Of a DNA stretch of 64,000 bases, positions 1 to 12,360 are shown piece after piece (within the stretch, counting starts at the first letter, position 1; every line of letters starts with the position of its first letter). The notes beneath the pieces were generated by a model. That model was not told where the DNA came from. It saw only the letters and a program-made list of their open reading frames with translations, and made no database searches. The DNA comes from Onthophagus taurus (Eukaryota; Arthropoda; Insecta; Coleoptera; Scarabaeidae): NCBI RefSeq assembly GCF_036711975.1, contig NC_091972.1, forward strand, positions 37,143,001 to 37,207,000, written 5' to 3'. A program made the translations under genes and the position numbers.

Positions 1-702
1 CCGAACATTGTTATTTAAATTTTTGAAACAATTTAACACGTTTTATTGCAATCTACATTCATTTTATTATAACAACTGAAAATTTAATAATTCTAAGACG
101 GTTCTTCAAAGAGCTATATATCTTTATAAGTCCTAGAACGCTCATTTTTGGATATTTTTGATTTAATCACTTTGAACATCTTTATTTAAGATTTTGTAAT
201 AATTTAACATTTTGTATCAGATTCTACACATTTTTAATAACAATTCCTAAATGTTTGATAATTCCAATAAGTTTCTCAAAAGAGTTATGATTTTTTTTAT
301 GTCTTAAAACGTTAATTTTTGGATATTTCTCGTTTTTATTACCCTAAATATTGTTATTTAAATTTTTTAAACAGTTTAACACCTTTTATTGCAATCTACA
401 CTCATTTTATTACATCTGAAAATTTAATGATTCTAAGACGGTTTTTCAAAGAGCTATATATTTTTATAATTCCTAGAAAGCCCATTTTTGGATATTTTTT
501 GATTTAATCACTTTGCACATATTTATTTAAGGTTTTGTAATAATTTAACATTTTGTATCATATTTTACACAATTTTTATTACAATTCCTAAGAATTTGAT
601 AATTCTAATCAGTTTTTCAAAAGAGTTATGAATTTTTGTATCTCTTAAAACGTTAATTTTTGGATATTTCTCGATTTTATTACCCTGAACATTGTTATTT
701 AA

Positions 703-981
703 TATTGTCATCATTATTGTGTGCTGTGTTCGTCTTGTTGTACGTTTCATTTTAATTTGTAACATTTTTATTCAATTTTAACATTTTACCATAGTTTATT
801 TATTTAAATTTTAATATTTTAATGTTCAATGTGTTATTTTTATAAAATTCAACGTTAGCATTTTCTTCATTTATGACATTTTCGCTGATGATGACCTTTA
901 TGTGTCGAAACCGGTTCCAATAAATATTTAAAACATAAGCAAGTAAGAAGTTTCTTATATTTTTATATGTATTATACATAT
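703..981. mobile_element. Short insertion interrupting the satellite
   Basis: Satellite sequence stops after 702 and resumes at about 982 within the B half. The roughly 280 bp between them has no similarity to the array. It contains a hammerhead-like core at 885-915, followed by an AATAAA-like stretch and AT-rich sequence. It is probably a retroelement or ribozyme-bearing short element, but its family is not recognised. Confidence 0.6.
885..915 (+). ncRNA. Hammerhead-ribozyme-like core (candidate)
   Basis: CTGATGA at 885-891 is followed by a short GAC/GTC stem and by GAAAC at 907-911. This resembles the conserved CUGANGA, stem II, GAAA core of hammerhead ribozymes. One extra base lies between CTGATGA and the stem, and no clear stem I or cleavage site was found, so activity is doubtful. 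It may only be a conserved transposon terminus motif. Confidence 0.3.
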
Positions 982-3770
982 AGTTTTTCAAAAGACTTAT
1001 GATTTTTTTTATATCTTAAAACATTAATTTTAATTTAACATTTTGTATCTGATTCTATACATTTTTTGTAACAATTCCTAAAAATTTGATAATTCCAATC
1101 AGTTTTTCAAAAGACTTATGATTTTTTTTATCTCTTAAAACATTAATTTGTGGATATTTCTCGTTTTTATTACCTTAAACATTGTTATTTAAAATTTTGA
1201 AACAATTTAACACGTTTTATTGCAATCTACACTCATTTTATTACAACATCTAAAAATTTAATAATTCTAAGACGGTTTTTCAAAGAGCTATACATTTTTA
1301 TAACTCCTAGAACGCCCATTTTTGGATATTTTTTGATTTAATCACTCTGATCTTTATTTAAGGTTTTGTAACAATTTAACATTTTGTATCAGATTCTACA
1401 CATACTTTATTATGATTCCTAAAAATTTGATCATTCCAATCAGTTTTTCAAAAGAGTTATAAATTTTTTTATTTCTTAAAACGTTAATTTTTGGATATTT
1501 CTCGATTTTATTACCCTGAACAATGTTATTTAAATATTTGACACAATTTAACACGTTTTATTGCAATCTACACTCATTTCATTATAACATCTGAAAATTT
1601 AATGATTCTAAGACGGTTTTTCAATGACCTATATAATTTTATAACTCCTGGAACGCCAATTTTTGGATATTTTTTAATTTAATCACTTTGAACATCTTTA
1701 TTTAAGGTTTTGTAATAATTTAACATTTTGTATCAGATGGTACACAGTTTTTATTACAATTCATAAAAATGTTATAATTCCAATCAGTTTTTCAAAAGAG
1801 TTATGACTTTTTATATCTCTTAAAATGTTAATTTTTCGATATTTCTTGATTTAATCACTCTGAACATTGTTATTTAAATTTTTGAAACAATTTAACACGT
1901 TTTATTGCAATCTACACTCATTTTATTACAACATCTAAAAATTTAATAATTCTAAGACGCTTTTTCAAAGAGCTATACATTTTTATAACTCCTAGAACGC
2001 TCATTTTTGGATATTTTTTGATTTAATCACTCTGAACATCTTTATTCAAGGTTTCGTAATAATTTAACATTTTGTATCAGATTCTACACAGTTTTTATTA
2101 CAATTCCTAAAAATTTGATAATTCCAATCAGTTTTTCAAAAGAGCCATTAACTATTGTATCTCTTAAAATGTTAATTTTTCGATATTTCTTGATTAAATC
2201 ACCCTGAACATTGTTATTTAAATTTTTTGAAACAATTTAACACGTTTTATTGCAATCTACATTATTTCATTGTAACATCTGAAAATTTAATGATTCTAAG
2301 ACGGTTTTTCAAAGAGCTATATATTTTTATAACTCCTAGAACGCTCATTTTTGGTTATTTTTTGATTTAATCACTCTGAACATCTTTATTTAAGATTTTG
2401 TAATAATTTAACATTTTGTATCAGATTCTACACATTTTTAGTTACAATTCCTAAAAGTTTGATAATTTCAATCAGTTTTTCAAGAGAGTAATGAATTTTT
2501 TTATCTCTTAAAACACAAATTTTTGGATATTTCTCGATTTTATTACCCTGAACATGGTTATTTAAAATTTTGAAACACTTTAACACATTTTATTGCAATC
2601 TACATTCATTTTATTATAACATCTGAAAATTTAATGTTTCTAAGACGGTTTTTCAAAGAGCTATATGCTTTTATAACTCCTAGAACGCCCATTTTTGGAT
2701 ATTTTTTGATTTAATCACTTTGAACATCTTTATTTAAGCTTTTGTAATAATTTAATATTTTGTATCAGATTCTACACATTTTTTGTTACAATTCCTAAAA
2801 ATTTGATAATTCCAATCAGTTTTTCAAAAGAGTAATGATTTTTTTTATCTCTTAAAACATTAATTTTTGGATATTTCTCGCTTTTATTACCTTAAACATT
2901 GTTATTTAAAATTTTGAAACAATTTAACACGTTTTATTGCAATCTACACTCATTTTATTACAACATCTGAAAATTTAATGTTTCTAAGACGGTTTTTCAA
3001 AGAGCTATATGCTTTTATAACTCCTACAACGCCCATTTTTGGATATTTTTTGATTTAATCACTCTGAACATCTTTATTTAAGCTTTTGTAATAATTTAAT
3101 ATTTTGTATCAGATTCTACACGTTTTTTGTTACAATTCCTAAAAATTTGATAATTCCAATCAGTTTTTCAAAAGAGTTATGATTTTTTTTATCTCTTAAA
3201 ACATTAATTTTTGGATATTTCTCGCTTTTATTACCTTAAACATTGTTATTTAAAATTTTGAAACAATTTAACACATTTTATTGCAATCTACACTCATTTT
3301 ATTACAACATCTAAAAATTTAATAATTCTAAGACGGTTTTTCAAAAAGCTATATATTTTTATAACTCCTAGAACGCCCATTTTTGGATATTTTTTAATTT
3401 AATCACTTTGAATATCTTTATTCAAGGTTTTGTAATAATTTAACATTTTGTATCAGATTCTACGCAGTTTTTATCACAATTCATAAAAGTTTTATAATTC
3501 TAATCAGTTTTTCAAAAGAGTTATGACTTTTTATATCTCTTAAAATATTAATTTTTCAATAGTTCTTTATTTAATCACCCTGGACATTGTTATTTAAATT
3601 TTTTAAACAATTTAACACGTTTTATTGCAATCTACATTCATTTTATTATAACATCAGAAAATTTAATGATTCTAAGACGGTTTTTCAAAGAGCTATATAT
3701 CTTTATAACTCCTAGAACGCTCATTTTTGGATATTTTTTGATTTAATCACTCTAAACATCTTTATTATGG

Positions 3771-5961
3771 TTTTGTAATAATTTAACATTTTGTATCAAA
3801 TTCTACACATATTTTATTACAATTCCTAAAAATTTGATTATTCCAATTAGGTTTTCAAAAGCGTTATGAATTTTTTTAACTCTTAAAACGCTAAATCTTG
3901 GATATTTCTCGATTTTATTACCCTGAATATTGTTATTTAAATTTTTAAAACAATTTAATACGTTTTATTGCAATCTACACTCATTTTATTATAACATCTA
4001 AAAATTTAATAATTCTAAGACGGGTTTTCAAAAAGCTATATATTTTTATAACTCCTAGAACGCCCATTTTTGGATATTTTTTGATTTAATCACTTTGAAC
4101 ATCTTTATTTAAGCTTTTGTAATAATTTAATATTTTGTATCAGATTCTACACATTTTTTGTTACAATTCCTAAAAATTTGATAATTCCAATCAGTTTTTC
4201 AAAAGAGTAATGACTTTTTATATCTCTTAAAATATTAATTTTTCAATAGTTCTTGATTTAATCACCCTGGACATTGTTATTTAAATTTTTTAAACAATTT
4301 AACACGTTTTATTGCAATCTACATTCATTTTATTATAACATCAGAAAATTTAATGATTCTAAGACGGTTTTTCAAAGAGCTATATATCTTTATAACTCCT
4401 AGAACGCTCATTTTTGGATATTTTTTGATTTAATCACTCTAAACATCTTTATTATGGTTTTGTAATAATTTAACATTTTGTATCAAATTCTACACATATT
4501 TTATTACAATTCCTAAAAATTTGATTATTCCAATTAGGTTTTCAAAAGCGTTATGAATTTTTTTAACTCTTAAAACGCTAAATCTTGGATATTTCTCGAT
4601 TTTATTACCCTGAATATTGTTATTTAAATTTTTAAAACAATTTAATACGTTTTATTGCAATCTACACTCATTTTATTATAACATCTAAAAATTTAATAAT
4701 TCTAAGACGGGTTTTCAAAGAGCTATATATTTTTATAACTCCTAGAACGCCCATTTTTGGATATTTTTTGATTTAATCACTCTGAACATCTTTATTTAAG
4801 GTTTTGTAATAATTTAACATTTTGTATCAAATTCTACACATATTTTATTACAATTCCTGAAAATTTGATTATTCCAATTAGGTTTTCAAAAGCGTTATGA
4901 ATTTTTTTAACTCTTAAAACGCTAAATCTTGGATATTTCTCGATTTTATTACCCTGAATATTGTTATTTAAATTTTTAAAACAATTTAATACGTTTTATT
5001 GCAATCTACACTCATTTTATTATAACATCTAAAAATTTAATAATTCTAAGACGGGTTTTCAAAAAGCTATATATTTTTATAACTCCTAGAACGCCCATTT
5101 TTGGATATTTTTTGATTTAATCACTTTGAACATCTTTATTTAAGCTTTTGTAATAATTTAATATTTTGTATCAGATTCTACACATTTTTTGTTACAATTC
5201 CTAAAAATTTGATAATTCCAATCAGTTTTTCAAAAGAGTAATGACTTTTTATATCTCTTAAAATATTAATTTTTCAATAGTTCTTGATTTAATCACCCTG
5301 GACATTGTTATTTAAATTTTTTAAACAATTTAACACGTTTTATTGCAATCTACATTCATTTTATTATAACATCAGAAAATTTAATGATTCTAAGACGGTT
5401 TTTCAAAGAGCTATATATCTTTATAACTCCTAGAACGCTCATTTTTGGATATTTTTTGATTTAATCACTCTAAACATCTTTATTATGGTTTTGTAATAAT
5501 TTAACATTTTGTATCAAATTCTACACATATTTTATTACAATTCCTAAAAATTTGATTATTCCAATTAGGTTTTCAAAAGCGTTATGAATTTTTTTAACTC
5601 TTAAAACGCTAAATCTTGGATATTTCTCGATTTTATTACCCTGAATATTGTTATTTAAATTTTTAAAACAATTTAATACGTTTTATTGCAATCTACACTC
5701 ATTTTATTATAACATCTAAAAATTTAATAATTCTAAGACGGGTTTTCAAAGAGCTATATATTTTTATAACTCCTAGAACGCCCATTTTTGGATATTTTTT
5801 GATTTAATCACTCTGAACATCTTTATTTAAGGTTTTGTAATAATTTAACATTTTGTATCAAATTCTACACATATTTTATTACAATTCCTGAAAATTTGAT
5901 TATTCCAATTAGGTTTTCAAAAGCGTTATGAATTTTTTTAACTCTTAAAACGCTAAATCTT
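3771..5961. repeat. 1031-bp higher-order repeat inside the satellite
   Basis: Sequence from about 3771 to 4930 recurs at an exact offset of 1031 bp (about 4802 to 5961) with almost no differences. For example 4201 aligns with 5232 and 4801 with 5832, whereas ordinary neighbouring units differ at many sites. The period of 1031 is three dimers (six monomers), so a recent unequal exchange amplified a six-monomer block. A related block beginning near 3541 recurs near 4228, at an offset of about 687, which is two dimers. Confidence 0.85.
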
Positions 5962-6510
5962 GGTAAATTAATCTTAAATTAAATCTTTTATATTTCTCGA
6001 TTTTATTAGCCTGAATATTGTTATTTAAATTTTTAAAACAATTTAACACGTTTTATTGCAATCTACACTCATTTTATTATAACATCTGAAAATTTAATAA
6101 TTCTAAGACGGGTTTTCAAAGACCTATATATTTTTATAACTCCTAGAACGCTCATTTTTGGATATTTTTTGATTTAATCACTCTGAACATGTTTATTTAA
6201 TATTTTGTAATAATTTAACATTTGATATCAGATTCTACACATGTTCAATTACAATTCCTAAAAGTTTGATAATTGCAATCAGTTTTTCAAAGGAGTCATG
6301 AATTTTTTTATTTCTTAAAACGTTACTTTTTAGAGATTTCTTGATTTTATTACCCTGAACATTTTTATTTCAATTTTTGAAATAATTTAACACGTTCTAT
6401 TGCAATCTACACTCATTTAGTTATAACATCTGAAATTTTAATGATTCTAAGACGGTTTTTCAAAGAGCTATATATTTTTATAACTCCTAGAACACCCATT
6501 TTTGGATATT

Positions 6511-7184
6511 AAGCTAGATTTAGTACTGATCAAAACGAGAAAATAAATTTAATTATTTTTAAAAGATGTCTAAAAAAAAGATTTTTTTAAATTTATTTTC
6601 CATAACGAAAACTAGTCCATTAAATTTATATAAATTTCCATAAAAAACTTATTTAATCTCCAATATATGTTTATAAATATTTATTTATGCTAATTTTTAT
6701 TTGAAGGTGAACAGGATCTTCACTTTTCACACAACTATTTTATAAATTGACGTCATTTTTTGTATAATTTTTATGATGCATCCCAAAATGTTTTATTTTT
6801 CCTGCAATGACTCATTAAAAAAAAACGCGTTCTTGACCTAATACACGTATTAGGATTTACGTTTTATCGTTGGGCAATAAAGGATTTTGATCTTTAGGAA
6901 AAATATGTAATAAATATAGAGTTATCTTTAATCGATTTAATCCGATAGAAAAATATGGTTAAAGTGGTCATTATAAACGACAATAATATACCTACAAATG
7001 TGATATACAACTCTACTTATATTTTAATATAAATTTATTAAGAAAATAATAAAATAGTAGCGTTAGATACATATTCGAATTCAAAAATTTTATATTCATA
7101 CCAATCTTATAATAAAAAATAACCCTTATAAAATCATTTTAACGAATTTGATACAAATTAAATAAATTTTAATTAAAAAATTTT
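6511..7184. other. Intergenic, no gene seen
   Basis: AT-rich unique-looking sequence lies between the satellite and the 3' end of the small Ser-rich gene. I see no ORF, repeat or transposon signature. The 3' UTR of the minus-strand gene presumably runs into its right-hand end. Confidence 0.6.
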
Positions 7185-7534
7185 TTAAATTGAAGGTATA
7201 CTTTGAAATGAATCACCACTGTAAACGGATTTAAAATCAGCTGATGCAAAAGATTGTACAGATTTTGCACTGTACATAGATTTTATGCTATACATAGATT
7301 TAATGCTTTGTACTGAAGCCTCAGAAACTGTTCTTGAAGCTGGTCTTTTAATCGGTTCTGGAGATATTGACGAATTCGAGTCAGTTTCTTGAGTTGTTAC
7401 TTCAACCATTTCTAAAAAACAAATATTTAAATAAATACACAAATATTGATGATAAGAATATATTTATTACCTTGAGGGGGTTCCCGATTTGGGTTTTGTC
7501 GTGGTCTAAAACAGCTACAAACGCAATTGAACAT
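7185..7534 (-). CDS. Small Ser/Tyr-rich protein with Cys N-terminus, unknown function
   Basis: Two exons on the minus strand, 7534-7471 and 7411-7185, with a 59-bp intron. The donor reads CAAG|GTAAT and the acceptor TTTTTTAG|AAATGG; the phase-1 junction is restored as GAA. The product is 96 aa. It starts MFNCVCSCFRP, with three Cys within eight residues, a plausible acylation or membrane anchor, although no Gly2 is present for myristoylation. The middle is rich in Ser, Thr, Pro and Glu. The C-terminal half carries a short tandem repeat (SIKSMYSIKSMYSAKSVQS). I do not recognise the family. The gene is divergent from Derlin-1. Support is the clean splice pair plus an in-frame start in the upstream exon; there is no homology evidence. 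An alternative is a start at the Met that opens exon 2. Confidence 0.6.
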
Positions 7535-8778
7535 GTTTCATCTTTCGTTGACGACACCCGAATAAAATAAGGTTATCAACGAAATTTTTTAGTAAATTTA
7601 ATTCGACGAATTCAACTCGAAAATGTAAAACAACATAAAAAAAAAATTAAACCACTTTTAGAGGAGCTCGCACTTGATCTACTTGAACTTCAAAGATAAA
7701 ATTAGATTTTTTTTTGATAATCCAAACGATTTCTAACTGAAATAAAACTGTGTTGGAGACGATTCCGAGATGAGTGTATCTGTAAGAACGAACGTTTCAT
7801 TTATAGTATAGAATATCAAACATAAAGTGGGATCGAGAACGAGTTTTGATTATTATTTTCGATTAACGTCTTTATCTTATCTGATTTTTATAGGAGAATG
7901 GGGAATTTATTTTTTTCTCTTTGTAAATAGTTACAAACATAATTAATTTTTAATTGAAACTACTTGTGAAGTAAATTTATTTTATAGAATAAATTTTTAA
8001 ATTTAAATTAATTTGACAGTTACCAATCTAACCTCACTTTTTCTTTTTAATTATAATTCTTAAAGACATAATTAATTTTAATAAAAATATTTACCGCTAA
8101 TAAAAGAGGAGATTCTTTTTAATGTTTTATAATCCATAAATACCAAATCCGGTTTTAATCTTGAAATATTCAAAAAACATAGTTAATGAACTTAAAATTG
8201 ACGTTTAGATATGCCAAAAAAAATTTTGCCAACTTAAATAATAAATAACAATCAATCTTTCATAAATCCATATATTTAAATTTTTTAATCATAATTTTTA
8301 TACCTTATTCTAAATTAATACAACAGAAAACAATAAACAATTTACAATTTTTATCAAATTCAAAAATTAAAAGTATTTTAATCTTTTTAGTATCGTGTGA
8401 ACTCTTCGCACAAATAACGTACACTAAATCAATTTATTGAATAAATTTAATACATATTTTTTTGATTAATTAACTTTCTTAATTACATTAATTTTATTTA
8501 TTTTAAATTCAAATTCAACAAAAATATTTTTTTCTTATGTAAACGTTCTTTATTGGATGACGTGTTTAAAATCAAAACTGTCAAAAAAAAATGTCAAAAT
8601 CATTCCCTCAAAAAATAGGAAGTTTAAACGATTTGAATTAATCGTGAAAGTACACGTATCCTATAAAATGTGTTTATAAGAGAAATATCTCTAATAATAA
8701 AGTTATTACAACATTAATTGAAATTTAGTTCGATTGGACGTTTAAAGTTCGTGTTAAGTGAAAATTTTGAGGTTAGAA
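7535..8778. promoter_or_regulatory. Shared upstream region of the divergent gene pair
   Basis: About 1.2 kb separates the start codons of the small Ser-rich gene (minus) and Derlin-1 (plus). It must hold both promoters and 5' UTRs. A TATA-like word (cctataaaatg) lies near 8660, about 120 bp before the Derlin-1 start; this is only suggestive. No ORF or repeat is seen. Confidence 0.4.
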
Positions 8779-9582
8779 ATGTCTGATATCAGTGATGCTT
8801 ATAAAAGGATCCCCTTTTTCACAAGATATTGGCTAACTTTGATAGCCTGTTTTACGTTGGTGGGACGTTTGGGGCTAATAAGCCCTTATACCTTGGTGTT
8901 GGCATATGAACCCCTTAAAAGATTTGAGATATGGAGAATATTTACATCGGCATTTTTCTATCCGTTAAGTCCAGGAACTGGGTTTCACTTTTTAATGAAT
9001 TTATATTTTTTGTATAATTACTCAAAGTTATTAGAAACTGGATTTTTTAGTGGAAAACCAGCCGATTATTTCACAATGTTGGTTTTTCATTGGGTTTGTT
9101 CGGTTATCGTTGGGCTAATAGTTGGATTACATGTAAGTTTTATTCAAAAAAAGAAGATTAATGAATAAAAAGATTTATTTTAGATTATTATGGAACCTAT
9201 GATATTAGCAACACTTTACGTTTGGTGTCGATTAAACAAAGATGTTATTGTAAACTTTTGGTTTGGTACTCAATTTAAAGCAATTTACCTCCCATGGGTA
9301 TTTTTGGGTTTCAACATGATTTTAAATGGAGGTGGTCTATATGAGTTAATAGGAATTTTAATTGGACACCTTTATGTGTTCCTAATGTTTCAATATCCCC
9401 AAGAATTAGGGGGAAGTCAGTTATTATCCACTCCTAGTATATTCAAACAATGGTTTCCAGACACAATTGGAGGAGTTCATGGTTTTGGAACTCCTCCACC
9501 AAGAGCCCCACAACCACAGGCGAGAAGAGGTGTCTTTGGAAGACATAATTGGGGTACCGGGCATGTTTTAGGAGGAAACTAA
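8779..9582 (+). CDS. Der-1: Derlin-1, ER-associated degradation channel component
   Basis: Two exons, 8779-9132 and 9184-9582, with a 51-bp phase-0 intron (CAT|GTAAGT to TTTTAG|ATT). The product is 250 aa, close to the usual ~250 aa of Derlin-1. The start is the ATG giving MSDIS, the conserved Derlin-1 N-terminus. Visible family features: the rhomboid-like W-R pair at residues 52-53 (FEIWRIF), the PGTGFHFLMNLYFLYNYS segment, ETG and PADY, several hydrophobic membrane helices, and after the splice WFGTQFKAIYLPW and the GHLYVFLMF helix. The C-terminus RHNWGTGHVLGG is an SHP box that binds p97/VCP. Derlins are rhomboid pseudoproteases of the ER membrane that help retrotranslocate misfolded proteins to the cytosol. 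Identification is firm; Derlin-1 rather than Derlin-2/3 is chosen from the SHP box and N-terminus. Confidence 0.96.
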
Positions 9583-9644
9583 TTTTAATTTTGTATATTT
9601 ATATAAACTTTAGTTCTTGATAATGTTTAAATAATTGATAAATG

Positions 9645-9650
9645 AATAAA
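9645..9650 (+). terminator. Poly(A) signal AATAAA of Derlin-1
   Basis: AATAAA lies 63 bp after the Derlin-1 stop codon in a short AT-rich 3' UTR, with further A-rich hexamer-like words just downstream. Assignment is by position only. Confidence 0.6.
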
Positions 9651-10480
9651 TATTAATGTAATAAAAGAAAATTTATATTAATTCTTTTACTGGTATAGTC
9701 CTATTTTGTTTGTTTTTAAGCATAAAGCATTGATGAAAAGTTTTAAGTCTTGTCACAGATAGTTGAACATAAATGCAATGAGAATCAGTACATCTTTTCA
9801 ATCTCCCTAACTGTTGTCACTATCTTGTTTTGCAAGCCATGTATTCAAGGGTTAACCCAAACAAGCCTAAACTCAAGAAGAATGTGTGAAAGTAGTCAGA
9901 AAGACAGCAATACAACAGTTAGTTGTGAAACTGTCGTCAAATTAATTCTCCAAACAAAAATGAGAATGTATTGAGCTGAGCCAGAATACAAAAATTTACC
10001 TTTGACAATAAACCTGGGCATCGGACATAAAATTGGATCTTAACATACAGAAAATGACAGTGCTACAAACTGCTGTTGTATGATTGATTGATGTTATCCA
10101 ATCTGTTGGTAGATTGAATGTGCTTTGTGAGTATATCAGCGTTTATAGGTGAAGTTAGTTAAACTGACAACACAGAAATGTGTGTATGAGTATCAAAATA
10201 CAAATAGCAGTGGAAAATAACTTCAAGAGGAGAATTTTGACACATTATTAAATGAATTAAGAATTTATACTAAGTAGTTCTATATTATCAGCGATATCAC
10301 AGATAAGCACATTGCGTAATAAACCAAATTCTGTGATCGAGAATCCATCAATTTGAAAAAAAAAATTATTGCAGAAACGTGTACTGTGATATACACATAC
10401 AGTAGTAGGTTATGTGAGAGAAAAAACTTTGCAAAGATGTTATTAGTGTCAAGAAGTGGAATATAAAATTCAATTTATCA
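9651..10480. other. Intergenic, no gene seen
   Basis: No convincing coding or repeat structure. A 74-codon reading frame from 9750 lacks any recognisable domain and is discounted. Confidence 0.5.
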
Positions 10481-10489
10481 AATTTTAAT

Positions 10490-11080
10490 TGATTTCGTCA
10501 CGTCGAACTTTAATTGAAGTTTGATTTCTGAAGAAGGTTGTAACATGGCATCTGAAATATCAATTTTTTCAAAAAATCTTCGAATTAACCCGAAAATTTC
10601 TAGGTCTAGTGTGGGGGATCAGCCATGGGATCACCTCTGTCACCTGTGATCACCAATTTTTAGATGGAGATGTTTGAAGAGAAACCGAAGCTATGGCTCC
10701 GTTACGTTGATGACACTTTCGTGATCTGGTAACATGGAAAGGAGCAACTGCAGGAATTTCTTGACCACCTCAATTCACAGTACCCCATGATAAAATTTAC
10801 CAACATATCTCATTCCTGGATAAGTTAGTCACTAGGAAGATTGATGCGGGCATTGAACTGGGAATATATCGAAAGAAGACGCATACAAATAGGTGCCTGC
10901 AGGCTTCATCCCACCACCACCCACAACAGAAGAGGTCCGTGATTCAAGTCTTATTCCAGCGAACAGAAAGGATATGTGATAAAGAGAACCTCAGGAAAGA
11001 AGAAAGATTCCTAGAAAATGTACTGCAGAAGAACGGCTATACGATGAGGGATATCCAACGACTACTGATAATAATACTAC
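10490..11080 (+). mobile_element. Penelope-like element remnant (terminal repeat plus RT fragment)
   Basis: On the plus strand a Penelope-like terminal motif at 10528-10560 is followed from about 10660 by degenerate reverse transcriptase. Readable pieces are KPKLWLRYVDDTFVIW (the YVDD active-site region), then EFLDHLNSQYPMIKFT, then a C-terminal piece ending ENLRKEERFLENVLQKNGYT. It aligns collinearly with the better-preserved copy at 52317-53827. A stop sits right after VIW, a block after MIKFT is deleted, and several frameshifts follow, so the copy is dead. The GIY-YIG region is not present. Confidence 0.8.
10528..10560 (+). ncRNA. Hammerhead-like core in Penelope-like terminus (candidate)
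   Basis: CTGAAGA, then a GGTTGT/GCATCT imperfect stem with loop AACATG, then GAAAT. It matches the motif in the copies at 19861-19894 and 52372-52405. Hammerhead ribozymes are documented in terminal repeats of Penelope-like elements. This copy has GAAAT instead of GAAAC and one extra A before stem II, so it is probably inactive. Confidence 0.4.
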
Positions 11081-11899
11081 AAACTATAAATATAAGTACA
11101 CCAGAGTAGTTATGAGCGTAGTAAAATGAGCCGCGTTATAATAATTTTATCGAATGGGATTGTGGTAAGCTAGTTGTTTTGTGTTTGGAATATGCGAGCA
11201 AGGGTTCAATGTAAGGTTCTAAAGTTTGTTGAGCATGAGGTGCAGGTTGTTAACTTCGTGTGGGAACTTGTGATAGGTGTTATATGTTGTTTTTTTGAAT
11301 ATATTTTGGATTATGTAGTGGGTTTGAATGTGTTGTCGTGTTTTGGTAAAATTTGCTGGAGAGTTTCTGGAGAATCTGTTTGATTAGACGAGGTTTGGTT
11401 GTATTGTGAAGCACAACATAGTGCTTCACAAGTGTTGTGACGGATGTTTGTGTATCTGTTGGAATTGGAAGTGATTCTGTTTTGTTTTGGGTGATTTGAA
11501 GTTTTTTTGAGGTTAGTGACGGGGGCGTTTGATCGCTATTTTGTGAAATGAGGGGATAGATGGTTTTTATGGTGGAAAATGCCTTGGATATTTGGGTATG
11601 AGAGGAAAAGGTTGATCTTTGGTTTAGGGAAACGTCTAGATATTTAATTTCTATATTGAATGGAATTGGAGATTATCAGATGTACTGGGATTCTGGTGAA
11701 GCGATAATTTTTGGTGAATACAATTTTTTGGCATTGACGGATATATTCCACAGGCAATATTGTTTTTCGAGGAATCTACAACGGAATAAGTCTGGAGAAA
11801 TTACGGCTTCTTGTGGTCACCAGATTCAATTATTTTAGGATGGGATAGGGCGGAGTTGAATTTACTTTAATCCTGCTGAGGTAGTTATGGTTAGTTTGA

Positions 11900-12360
11900 T
11901 AGGAGATATTTGAATAGATTCAATTTATGGATGATGCCATCAATCCAGACGGTACTGAAGGCTTTTTACAAATTTAAGGAGACGAGGGCAACCTGAGTTA
12001 GGGTATTGTGTTGTTTAGTGGCGTCGTTTTTAATCTGTAACATTTGATGTGAAATTAATTGCATGGGTTGCAAGCCAAATTTATAATTGGGGATGATGTT
12101 AGTTAAAGAGTAGGAGTTTAGTCCTTCGCGAATAATCTCTACGATTTTAGAGATGGGAGGAAGTGCTGAGATGAGATCGTTTGGTCTTTGTTGGATATGA
12201 GGATGATGACGTTTTCCCAGACGTTTTGATATAGCACAGTTGTACTATGGTTTTTTGGAGAAATTTTGAAGCAGGATGTTTGGTATGTTGTTGCAGTCTA
12301 TACATGTTGGCTTTGAACGGTTTGAGGTATCTTATGATCTTGTTGTTAGTTAAGGAAATA
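11900..12360 (-). mobile_element. Jockey-like LINE remnant, reverse transcriptase part
   Basis: The minus strand reads AFSTVWIDGIIHKL near 11975-11935, equivalent to the RT motif RAFDTVWIEGLKYKL of the jockey-like element at 54300-57435. Sequence up to about 12360 follows the same order as 55860-56150 there. Many stops and frameshifts are present. Similar low-quality coding-like sequence on both sides may belong to the same element, but I could not assign it. Confidence 0.6.

Larger units (their letters stand above)
1..6510. repeat. AT-rich satellite array, ~343-bp dimer of ~171-bp monomers
   Basis: The whole stretch is a head-to-tail tandem array. The A-type landmark (ttttattgcaatctacac) recurs at about 41, 384, 1215, 1556, 1900, 2245 and 2588, so the unit is about 343 bp. 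Each unit contains a diverged second half carrying a B landmark (ttttgtatcagattctacac). The shared word aatttaac lies at 30 in the A half and 201 in the B half, giving a 171-bp monomer. About 18 dimers are present. Copies differ by scattered substitutions and short indels. The array ends near 6510 with a sharp loss of similarity, and it continues past the left edge. A short interruption of about 26 bp lies near 5964-5989. Short ORFs inside are chance readings. Confidence 0.95.

Noticed and set aside
319-991. Short ORFs in the satellite
   Set aside because: They change or vanish in neighbouring units and have AT-driven composition; not genes.
1-6510. CRISPR-like regular repeat spacing
   Set aside because: The array is continuous tandem satellite without unique spacers, in a eukaryotic genome.
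11174-11383. 69-codon plus-strand ORF
   Set aside because: Lies in transposon debris, Val/Cys-rich by composition, no family features.
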